Shown here in pieces: positions 1 to 5,031 of a DNA stretch of 6,804 nt. A program made the position numbers and the translations under genes. The notes under the pieces are model-generated. The model made no database searches, was not told the DNA's origin, and was given only the letters and a program-made list of their open reading frames with translations. This DNA is from Pseudomonadota bacterium (GTDB taxonomy: Bacteria > Pseudomonadota > Alphaproteobacteria > Rhizobiales > Beijerinckiaceae), in the NCBI GenBank assembly GCA_023422485.1, contig JAGTAM010000019.1, forward strand, positions 1 through 6,804. Direction: 5' to 3'. Each line of letters begins with the position of its first letter. The stretch's first letter is position 1.

Positions 1-222
1 GCCCTGGCGCGGGTCGCCGATCCGCCGGCCGGCGTCACCGTGCTCGGCCCGGCCGAAGCGCCGCTCGCCCTGGTGCGCGGGCGCTGGCGCTTCCGGCTTC
101 TGGTGAAGACCGAGCGCGGCATCGACGTGCAGAGCTATCTACGGGATTGGCTCGCCCGCGGACCGAAGCCGCGAGGTAACCTCAAGGTCGCAATCGACGT
201 GGACCCGCAGAGCTTTCTATAA
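1..222 (+). CDS. priA: Primosomal protein N' (PriA helicase), C-terminal fragment
   Basis: This is the last 73 codons of a gene that begins outside the window; the frame is open from base 1 and ends at TAA (220-222). PriA is the 3'-to-5' DNA helicase that reloads the replisome at stalled forks, acting in the cytoplasm on branched DNA. The recognisable part is the C-terminal domain: a V-L-G-P-A-x-A-P-L stretch, then R-G-R-W-R-F-R-L-L-V-K, then a lysine/arginine-glycine segment and the typical ending D-V-D-P-Q-S-F-L. This matches the C-terminal end of alphaproteobacterial PriA as I know it. The helicase and zinc-binding parts are not in view, so intactness cannot be judged. The last codons overlap a candidate promoter for the next gene. 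Confidence 0.88.
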   Translation, partial: ALARVADPPAGVTVLGPAEAPLALVRGRWRFRLLVKTERGIDVQSYLRDWLARGPKPRGNLKVAIDVDPQSFL

Positions 223-223
223 T
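194..223 (+). promoter_or_regulatory. Candidate sigma-70-type promoter for the STAS-like gene, inside the end of priA
   Basis: A perfect TATAAT hexamer lies at 218-223, and its TATAA overlaps the priA stop codon. A TCGACG hexamer (4 of 6 to TTGACA) lies 18 bases upstream at 194-199. Transcription would start near 230, leaving a leader of about 65 bases before the TTG start at 296. A consensus -10 is uncommon by chance in such GC-rich DNA, but the -35 is weak, so this is a candidate only. Confidence 0.42.
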
Positions 224-280
224 CGGCCTCGTTCGCCGCCGGCTCGAGGTCCCTCTCGGTCTCTGGCCCTCGGCTCAATC

Positions 281-286
281 GAGGAG
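281..286 (+). promoter_or_regulatory. Ribosome binding site deciding a TTG start
   Basis: GAGGAG lies nine bases before the TTG codon at 296-298. It is the main support for non-ATG initiation of the STAS-like gene. Confidence 0.65.
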
Positions 287-295
287 CGCCGCGCC

Positions 296-658
296 TTGCT
301 GACCTATGAGAAGAAGCCCGATTCCGCGATCGCCGAGATCGTCGTCGATGGAAAGATCTCCGACGAGGAGATGAACGCGGTGATGACCGCGATGAAGGCG
401 GACCTCGACAAGGGCGGCCGTCTCAAGCTCCTGGAGGACATCCGCAGCTTCGAGGGCATGGAGCCGGCGGCCTTCTTCAAGGATCCCCGCTTCGGCATCT
501 CGATGATGAAGGGCGTGAGCCACGTGGCGCTCGTCACCGACGCGACCTGGCTGCGCGCCGTGGCCGAGACCTTCGGCTTCGTCTCGCCGGTGCAGATCAA
601 GGTGTTCGAGCGCGCCCGCATTGGTGAGGCGCGGACCTGGCTCGAAGCGGCGGTCTGA
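296..658 (+). CDS. STAS / SpoIIAA-like family protein
   Basis: A 120-residue cytoplasmic protein resembling the SpoIIAA-like (DUF3478, STAS/SEC14-like) family, and of the usual length for it. Family features in order: an N-terminal strand with V-x-G-K-I (17-21) followed by a D-E-E helix; R42-L-K-L-L-x-D48 ahead of F52-E-G; a K62-D-P-R-F-G67 segment; V78-A-L-V-T-D-x-x-W85; and a closing E-A-x-x-W-L (111-116). Members are small single-domain proteins of mostly unknown role; some may bind lipids or nucleotides, but nothing here shows a ligand. The start is TTG at 296-298, chosen because GAGGAG (281-286) sits nine bases upstream and no in-frame ATG fits the family N-terminus. It probably has its own promoter rather than depending on priA. 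Confidence 0.82.
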   Translation: MLTYEKKPDSAIAEIVVDGKISDEEMNAVMTAMKADLDKGGRLKLLEDIRSFEGMEPAAFFKDPRFGISMMKGVSHVALVTDATWLRAVAETFGFVSPVQIKVFERARIGEARTWLEAAV

Positions 659-679
659 GCGGCGGATCGCTCCCGCACG

Positions 680-707
680 AAAAAGGGCGGGCCTTGCGGG
701 CCCGCCC
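680..707 (-). terminator. Rho-independent terminator of the small secreted-protein gene
   Basis: A perfect 9-bp stem, GGGCGGGCC (685-693) with GGCCCGCCC (699-707), closes a 5-base loop. It is preceded on the plus strand by five A residues (680-684). Read on the minus strand this is a GC-rich hairpin followed by TTTTT, placed 24 bases after the stop of the gene ending at 732. It lies between two convergent genes, so it may also slow plus-strand transcription from the STAS-like gene, although there is no T-run on that side. Confidence 0.85.
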
Positions 708-731
708 CTCGACTCGGAGACGTTGATTCCG

Positions 732-1112
732 TCACTCGGCCGAGGCGGTGCGGACGGTGTGGCGCTTGGCCATCCAGCGGCCGGTGCAGAGGCCGCCCGA
801 GACGCGCCAGATTCCGGAGCCCGCGCGAGCCCGAAGCTGGCCCGAGGCGGTGCCGTTCGCAGCCGCCGTCGCGACGTTGAGGCCCACATCGCCGCCGGCC
901 CCGACGCGACCGGTCACCGTCGTGCTGCCCGAGGAGGCGTTCGCGATCGGACGAACCTGCCCGTCCCGCACCGCGAGGGTGTAGCTGTACTGGGCATCGC
1001 ACAGGCCACTCTCGGTCACGAGCTGGACCGACCATGTCCCGTCGAAATCTCCCGCCATCGCCGGCGAGACGAGCGCGGCGGCCAGAGCGGCGGTGAGGGC
1101 GAACTTGGGCAT
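732..1112 (-). CDS. Small secreted protein of unknown function
   Basis: A 126-residue protein with a clear Sec signal peptide: a short basic start (M-P-K), a hydrophobic alanine/leucine core (4-16), and a probable signal peptidase I site after A-M-A (18-20). The mature part of about 106 residues opens with D-F-D-G-T-W. It contains two cysteines, C38 and C109, that could form a disulfide in the periplasm, and is rich in glycine, serine, threonine and valine, which suggests a small beta-rich fold. The D-G-T-W...C and G-G-L-C-x-G-R-W pieces look like a minimal beta-barrel or lipocalin-like domain, but I cannot name the family. There are no transmembrane segments beyond the signal. The gene is monocistronic: it faces the STAS-like gene convergently, ends before a strong terminator, and has about 430 gene-free bases upstream. 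The ribosome binding site is weak. Function unknown. Confidence 0.75.
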   Translation of the reverse strand: MPKFALTAALAAALVSPAMAGDFDGTWSVQLVTESGLCDAQYSYTLAVRDGQVRPIANASSGSTTVTGRVGAGGDVGLNVATAAANGTASGQLRARAGSGIWRVSGGLCTGRWMAKRHTVRTASAE

Positions 1113-1530
1113 GCGGGATCCAGCTCAGCGACGAGGGTGAACGTACGGTGCGCCGTCGCCTGCGCTGTCCGTACCGTCGGTCTGTGAGATGCCCGCACTC
1201 TACGTGAACAGAAGGCGACAATATGACGGTGACGATGCCTCGTTTTCCGACGAATCACGATCATCCGTGAATAAATGACGCGCCGCCAACGAAGAGGCTG
1301 AGCTTTCTGTGGCTTTCGCGTCCCGCAGTGTTGCAAGCGCAGCTTTGCCAGCCTCGGGTCCGAGCGTCATATCTTGAATGAAACAGCCAAGATCAGACGT
1401 TGAGGATGCCGAACAGTGACGCTTGCTCGACCCGGGCAGCGCTCATCACGGTGGCTCGGACGTGTCGCAGCGATCCGCCCGCCTGAGGCACGCAGAAGAA
1501 GCCGCCTGCGAGAGGCAGCACAAGCTGAGG
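1113..1530. other. Gene-free interval, upstream region of the small secreted-protein gene
   Basis: No reading frame here has convincing codon use, a ribosome binding site or family resemblance. The stretch from about 1200 to 1400 is visibly less GC-rich than its surroundings, as expected for a regulatory region. Two short dyads are present: GTACGG (1143-1148) with CCGTAC (1169-1174), and ATCTTG (1371-1376) with CAAGAT (1388-1393). Both arms are only six bases and could be chance. The promoter of the minus-strand secreted-protein gene must lie here if it is transcribed alone, but no clear -35/-10 pair was found. Confidence 0.5.
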
Positions 1531-1553
1531 CCTCAGCCTCGTTCAGGCTGAGG
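1531..1553 (-). terminator. Hairpin at the stop codon of the short hypothetical gene, possible terminator
   Basis: CCTCAGCCT (1531-1539) and AGGCTGAGG (1545-1553) form a perfect 9-bp stem with a 5-base loop. The TGA stop codon (1545-1543 on the minus strand) begins at the last stem base and runs into the loop, so the hairpin overlaps the end of the coding sequence. Downstream on the minus strand there is no real T-run, so intrinsic termination would be weak. It may instead be a 3'-end stabilising structure. Confidence 0.4.
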
Positions 1554-1815
1554 GTTCGGCGAGCCGCGCCCGGTGGCGGTCGAGGGCGTCGAGCAGGATC
1601 GGCATGAAGGCGGAGGAGGCATCGAGCCTCGCCACGCCCTGCCCGAGGCGGTCGAGGGCCCGCACCTGGGCGTCGAGGCCGTCATGCGCGGCCAAGTAGG
1701 TCCAGATCGCGTCGTCCGCCTCGCCGACCTGAACCGGCGGCTCGGAGGCGAGCAGCGCCGAGAAGATATCGAGAGTTTTCTCCAGGCTCGCCACGTCGGC
1801 TCCGTCTCGGTGCAT
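1543..1815 (-). CDS. Short hypothetical protein
   Basis: A 90-residue protein I do not recognise. The codons are strongly G/C-ending in this frame, which supports real coding. It appears soluble and mainly helical, with no signal peptide or membrane segment. An acidic helix near the start (A-S-L-E-K-T-L-D-I-F) is followed by regularly spaced leucines and a second long helix ending in L-L-D-A-L-D-R-H-R-A-R-L. There are no cysteines and no catalytic motif. The frame stays open upstream to 1914, but codon use there loses its third-position G/C bias, so ATG at 1815-1813 is the preferred start; its ribosome binding site is weak. It lies 124 bases downstream of the SDR gene on the same strand and could be its distal operon partner. 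Its stop codon sits inside a hairpin. Confidence 0.6.
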   Translation of the reverse strand: MHRDGADVASLEKTLDIFSALLASEPPVQVGEADDAIWTYLAAHDGLDAQVRALDRLGQGVARLDASSAFMPILLDALDRHRARLAEPSA

Positions 1816-1939
1816 CCATGAAGATGAGGCTCGGGCGCATCGTCGCGAAAGGGGATGACGGTTCGGCGAAGGTGCGGGCAGCGTCCGAGCAGGCGGCGGG
1901 GCTCGATCGAGCACTCCCCCGCCTCCGGCGGTTCGGGAA

Positions 1940-2944
1940 TCAGCGCCGGCTGCCGCCGATGAGGCTCGCGGCGGCGAGCCCGATGCCGGCGACGACCGCG
2001 GCGGTGGTGAGCGGATGGAGCGCGCCGCGGGTGTAGAGGCTACGCCGCATCACGTAGCCCGGATGGCTTCCGGCGGTGCGGCCGCCGACGCCCGCCCGGT
2101 AGAGCGACCCTTCGGGACGGCGGGGCGGCTCGTCGCGCTGCTGCAGGCCGGCCATGCTGCTTCCGACCGTGTCGAACACCCGCGGCGCCACGGCCTGAGC
2201 CGCGCTCATGATCCGACCGCCGCCGCCGATATAGATGTCGCGGCGGGGATGCACGGCCGCGTGGAGGATCGCCTCGGCGACCTCCTCCGTGCGGTAGACC
2301 GGAGGGGGCAGCTTCGGCTCACGGTCGGTGTAGTTGCGGGCGTGCGCCGGAAAGGGCGTGTCGATCGCCGCCGGCTTGATCAGTGTAACCGCGACCGGCG
2401 CCCCCTCCTCCTTCAGCTCGATGCGCAGGGAATCGGTGAAGCCTTTGATGGCGTGCTTGCTGGCGCTGTACATGCCCTGGAGCGGGAAGGCGACGTCGGA
2501 GGCGACGCTGCCGAGATTGATCAGCGTGCCGCCGCTCGCCTTCAAGTGCGGCAGCGCCACGAGTGAGCCGTAGACGACGCCCCAGAAGTTGACGTCGAAC
2601 AGGCGTCGGTGGTCACCGTCTTCGACCTCCTCGAGCCGGCCGACGATGGAGAGCCCGGCATCGTTCACCCAGGTGTCGATGCGGCCGTAGCGGTCGATCG
2701 CGGCGCGGGCCAGCGCCTCGACCTGCGCGCGATCCGAGACATCGGTGACGACGTCGAGCGCCTCGCCGCCTTGCCCTATGATCTCCGCCCGGATCTCGGC
2801 CAGCGCCTCTGCGTTGCGGGCGGCGAGCACGACCCGCGCGCCGCGCGCCGCGGCCATGCGCGCGGTCGCGAGCCCGATGCCGCTGGAGGCGCCGGTAATC
2901 ACGATGACCTGCCGGTCCAGCGGCTTCTTGGCAGCGCTCGGCAT
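1940..2944 (-). CDS. SDR-family oxidoreductase with C-terminal membrane segment
   Basis: A 334-residue classical short-chain dehydrogenase/reductase, expected to reduce or oxidise a carbonyl/alcohol substrate with NAD(P)H. Visible motifs: cofactor loop T17-G-A-S-S-G-I-G24; A-A-R43-N after the second strand, the basic residue suggesting NADP(H); N94-D-A-G97 in place of the usual N-N-A-G; N119; catalytic S146, Y159 and K163 with correct spacing; and K190-P after the sixth strand. The core ends near residue 245. The remaining 90 residues are an extension: a proline/arginine-rich linker (about 265-310) and a hydrophobic segment (311-330, T-T-A-A-V-V-A-G-I-G-L-A-A-A-S-L-I) with G-S-R-R at the end, consistent with a membrane anchor. 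The ATG start is supported by AGGAG (2951-2955) six bases upstream. It is 157 bases from the hydrolase gene upstream. Substrate unknown. Confidence 0.88.
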   Translation of the reverse strand: MPSAAKKPLDRQVIVITGASSGIGLATARMAAARGARVVLAARNAEALAEIRAEIIGQGGEALDVVTDVSDRAQVEALARAAIDRYGRIDTWVNDAGLSIVGRLEEVEDGDHRRLFDVNFWGVVYGSLVALPHLKASGGTLINLGSVASDVAFPLQGMYSASKHAIKGFTDSLRIELKEEGAPVAVTLIKPAAIDTPFPAHARNYTDREPKLPPPVYRTEEVAEAILHAAVHPRRDIYIGGGGRIMSAAQAVAPRVFDTVGSSMAGLQQRDEPPRRPEGSLYRAGVGGRTAGSHPGYVMRRSLYTRGALHPLTTAAVVAGIGLAAASLIGGSRR

Positions 2945-2950
2945 GCACGT

Positions 2951-2955
2951 CTCCT
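2951..2955 (-). promoter_or_regulatory. Ribosome binding site of the membrane-tailed SDR gene
   Basis: AGGAG on the minus strand, six bases before the ATG at 2944-2942. It fixes the start of the SDR gene. A perfect 8-bp palindrome GTGATCAC (2956-2963) abuts it; whether that matters is unknown. Confidence 0.7.
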
Positions 2956-3087
2956 GTGATCACGGGATAATCGGAAGCGCTACGAAGGCGTCGTCCCGAT
3001 GGTTGTCAGCCGGTGAACCCGGCCGCGAACAGCTCAGTTTCTCCGGTTCCAGAGGAACGGCGCCGGATCGCGGGCGGGCAGCCCCGA

Positions 3088-3111
3088 AGTCAGCGCCAGA
3101 GTCAGCGCCAA
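3088..3111. repeat. 12-bp tandem duplication across the hydrolase stop codon
   Basis: AGTCAGCGCCAG (3088-3099) is followed directly by AGTCAGCGCCAA (3100-3111), 11 of 12 bases identical. The second copy contains the stop codon of the isochorismatase-family gene (3104-3102). The repeat unit is a multiple of three, so the first copy supplies a second in-frame TGA twelve bases further on. Confidence 0.85.
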
Positions 3112-3725
3112 GCGTCGAGAATCTCGGCGGTCGGCGCCGTCTCGATCTGCTCGCCGAAGCGGCTCTGGTAGAGGAACATCATCGCGTCGTAGGTCTGGTC
3201 GGCCGACGAGCAGACCGCGTCGCAGGCGACGATGACGCGGTAGCCGCGATCGACCGCGCCGAGGATGGTGGCGAGGACGCAGACGTCGGTCTCGCCCCCC
3301 GTCACCACGAGGGTGGCGATCCCCTCCGCCTCCAGCATCCGCTCCAGGTCGGGCTTCATCCAGGGCGAGTAGACGAGCTTGTCGACGACCTGGGCCGGTG
3401 GCGCGAACCGGATCAGGCTCGGCACCAGCTCGACCATCTCGGGCCCGAGCGCGTCGAGGGTCATCTTCGGCCAGTGCTCGTAGTAGCGCTGCCACGCCCC
3501 CCTCCCCTCCTCGGCCGAACGGATCGGCACGAAGCGGGTGAACACCGTCCGCTCCGGATGGGCGGCGGTGAGACGCTCGATGTTGGGCAGGATGCGGGCG
3601 AGCCAAGGCGTGTGCCAGTCGGTCTCCTCGGCAAACATCCGCTGCGCGTCGACGCAGAGATGGGCGGCCCGCGGGCCGAGTTCACCGAATTTCAGGCCGT
3701 CCTTGCCTGCCATCTCGCCCGCCAT
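3102..3725 (-). CDS. Isochorismatase-family cysteine hydrolase
   Basis: A 207-residue cytoplasmic enzyme of the isochorismatase-like (nicotinamidase/N-carbamoylsarcosine amidase) superfamily, which cleaves amide or enol-ether bonds with a cysteine nucleophile. Numbered from the chosen start, the triad is D26 (in L-C-V-D-A-Q), K116 (in V-V-D-K-L-V-Y-S) and C149 (in T-G-G-E-T-D-V-C-V), with correct order and spacing. The Asp is followed by A-Q rather than the more usual M-Q. The ATG at 3725-3723 is preferred because GGAG lies six bases before it. An in-frame TTG at 3767-3765 would overlap the dehydrogenase stop as TTGA and add 14 lysine/arginine-rich residues. Either way the gene is closely coupled to the dehydrogenase gene upstream, so co-transcription is likely. 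The true substrate (nicotinamide, a carbamoyl compound, isochorismate or other) cannot be decided; an isolated isochorismate role is unlikely because no siderophore genes are nearby. Confidence 0.87.
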   Translation of the reverse strand: MAGEMAGKDGLKFGELGPRAAHLCVDAQRMFAEETDWHTPWLARILPNIERLTAAHPERTVFTRFVPIRSAEEGRGAWQRYYEHWPKMTLDALGPEMVELVPSLIRFAPPAQVVDKLVYSPWMKPDLERMLEAEGIATLVVTGGETDVCVLATILGAVDRGYRVIVACDAVCSSADQTYDAMMFLYQSRFGEQIETAPTAEILDAWR

Positions 3726-3763
3726 GACTCGCTCCAAACCCTTCTTCTTCTGCTCTCTCAGGC

Positions 3764-4936
3764 TCAATCCGGGTGGAAGACCACCTTCACGCAGCCATCC
3801 TTCTTGTCGCGGAAGGTCTTGTAGAGGTCGGGCCCATCCGCGAGGTTGGTGGAGCGGTGGGTGATCAGCGAGGCGGTATCGAACTTGCCCTGCTGGATCA
3901 GCTTGGTCAGCGGCTTGAGGTAGCGCTTCACGTGGGTCTGGCCGCTCTTCATCGTCAGCCCCTTCTGCACGATCGCGCCCATATTGACGGGGATCGGCCC
4001 ACCGTAGACGCCGGGCACCGAGACGATGCCGCAGGGCCGCACCGCGCGGATCGCCTCCATCAGCGCGTAGGGCCGCTCGGTCGAGGTCAGCTTCTCCTGC
4101 AGTGTCGCGATCACGTTGGAGATCCCGTGGCCGGCGCTCGCTTCCATGCCGACGCAGTCGATGACGCCGTCGGCACCCTCGCCGCGGCTGATCTCCTTGA
4201 TCCGCTCGAACACGTCCTCCTTGGCGAAGTCGATGATATCGGTCGCGCCGTATTTCCGGGCGAGCGCCAGGCGCTCAGGCACGGTGTCGATCGCAATGAT
4301 CCGCTCGGCGCCCATGATCTGGGCCGACTGGATCGCGAACAGGCCGACGGGCCCAGCGCCCCACACGGCGATGATCTCGCCGCCCTTGATCTCGCAATGC
4401 TCGGCGCCCTGCCAGCCGGTCGGCAGGATGTCGGTGAGGAACAGGACGGATTCGTCGTCCATGCCGTCGGGCACCTTCATCGGTGCCACGTCGGCCATCG
4501 GCACGCGGACATACTCAGCCTGTCCGCCCCAGTAGCCGCCGGTGATGTGCGAGTAGCCAAACAGGCCGGCAGTGGTGAAGCCGAACTGCGCCGCCGCCAT
4601 CTCGGCGTTGCGGTTCGAGCGCTGGCAGACCGACCAGTTGCCGAGCTTGCACTGGCGGCACTCGCCGCAATTGATGTTGAAGGGCACGACGATGCGGTCG
4701 CCCTTCTTGAACTTGGTGAAACCCGGCGCGGTCTCGACCACCTCGCCCATGAATTCATGGCCGAGCACGTCGCCCGACTTCATGGTCGGCATCTGACCGT
4801 CCATCAGGTGGAGATCGGAACCGCAGATCGCGCAGGACGTGACCTTGATGATGACGTCGCGGGAATCCTCGATCGTTGGATCCGGCACGGTGTCGCAGCG
4901 GATGTCGCCCTTGCCGTGCCAGCACAGTGCCTTCAT
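3764..4936 (-). CDS. Zinc-dependent alcohol dehydrogenase, formaldehyde-dehydrogenase-like
   Basis: A 390-residue medium-chain dehydrogenase/reductase that should oxidise an alcohol or aldehyde (or hydroxymethyl adduct) with NAD. Catalytic-zinc residues: C38 (in C-G-S-D-L-H), H60-E61 (in G-H-E-F-M-G) and probably D169. The structural-zinc lobe is intact: C90, C93, C96 and C104. The Rossmann fold shows G193-A-G-P-V-G198 and an acidic D217 at the end of the second strand, favouring NAD over NADP. Length and the inserted loop around 262-290 match the branch related to formaldehyde dehydrogenases rather than short plant/yeast-type enzymes; actual use of formaldehyde is not proven. The ATG start has GAGGA (4943-4947) six bases upstream. 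It lies 95 bases after the FUSC gene and directly before the hydrolase gene on the same strand. A possible stress-type promoter precedes it. Confidence 0.92.
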   Translation of the reverse strand: MKALCWHGKGDIRCDTVPDPTIEDSRDVIIKVTSCAICGSDLHLMDGQMPTMKSGDVLGHEFMGEVVETAPGFTKFKKGDRIVVPFNINCGECRQCKLGNWSVCQRSNRNAEMAAAQFGFTTAGLFGYSHITGGYWGGQAEYVRVPMADVAPMKVPDGMDDESVLFLTDILPTGWQGAEHCEIKGGEIIAVWGAGPVGLFAIQSAQIMGAERIIAIDTVPERLALARKYGATDIIDFAKEDVFERIKEISRGEGADGVIDCVGMEASAGHGISNVIATLQEKLTSTERPYALMEAIRAVRPCGIVSVPGVYGGPIPVNMGAIVQKGLTMKSGQTHVKRYLKPLTKLIQQGKFDTASLITHRSTNLADGPDLYKTFRDKKDGCVKVVFHPD

Positions 4937-4942
4937 GAGACG

Positions 4943-4947
4943 TCCTC
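4943..4947 (-). promoter_or_regulatory. Ribosome binding site of the zinc dehydrogenase gene
   Basis: GAGGA on the minus strand, six bases before ATG 4936-4934. It decides the start, because the same frame remains open for more than 900 bases upstream without coding meaning. Confidence 0.7.
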
Positions 4948-4987
4948 GAGGTTCGACCGGTGATGCCGTCCGGGCATCGCCGCAGGA

Positions 4988-5014
4988 AACCTCGTGCGCG
5001 TACGGCCAAGTTCC
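4988..5014 (-). promoter_or_regulatory. Candidate EcfG-like general-stress promoter before the dehydrogenase gene
   Basis: On the minus strand GGAAC (5014-5010) is followed after 18 bases by GGTT (4991-4988). The alphaproteobacterial EcfG consensus, as I recall it, is GGAAC, about 17-19 bases, then CGTT, so the -35 is perfect and the -10 is 3 of 4. Position fits a leader of roughly 45 bases before the ATG. It lies between the FUSC stop and the dehydrogenase start. The match is short and could be chance. Confidence 0.33.
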
Positions 5015-5031
5015 TCGCTGAACGTCCGACG

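Noticed and set aside
1406..1486. 26-codon plus-strand open frame starting after GAGG
   Set aside because: The purine-rich sequence directly abuts the ATG with no spacing, and the peptide shows no recognisable feature.
1901..1912. Perfect 12-bp palindrome GCTCGATCGAGC
   Set aside because: Lies between two same-strand genes with no loop or T-run; such GATC-centred palindromes are common in GC-rich genomes.
1816..1914. N-terminal extension of the short hypothetical protein to 123 residues
   Set aside because: Third-position G/C bias disappears upstream of 1815 and the translation is Pro/Arg/Ser-rich, unlike the rest.
3043..3060. Hairpin CCGGTTCC-AGA-GGAACGG as a terminator of the hydrolase gene
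   Set aside because: The stem needs a one-base bulge and neither side has a T-run. The GGAAC on the minus strand was also tried as an EcfG -35, but no CGTT-like box follows at 17-19 bases.
2745..3824. 359-codon plus-strand open frame opposite the SDR and hydrolase genes
   Set aside because: GC-rich shadow of two minus-strand genes whose catalytic motifs are intact; its own translation shows no domain.
3773..4963. 396-codon plus-strand open frame opposite the zinc dehydrogenase
   Set aside because: Antisense shadow in a GC-rich gene; no motif, and the minus strand carries complete zinc and cofactor sites.
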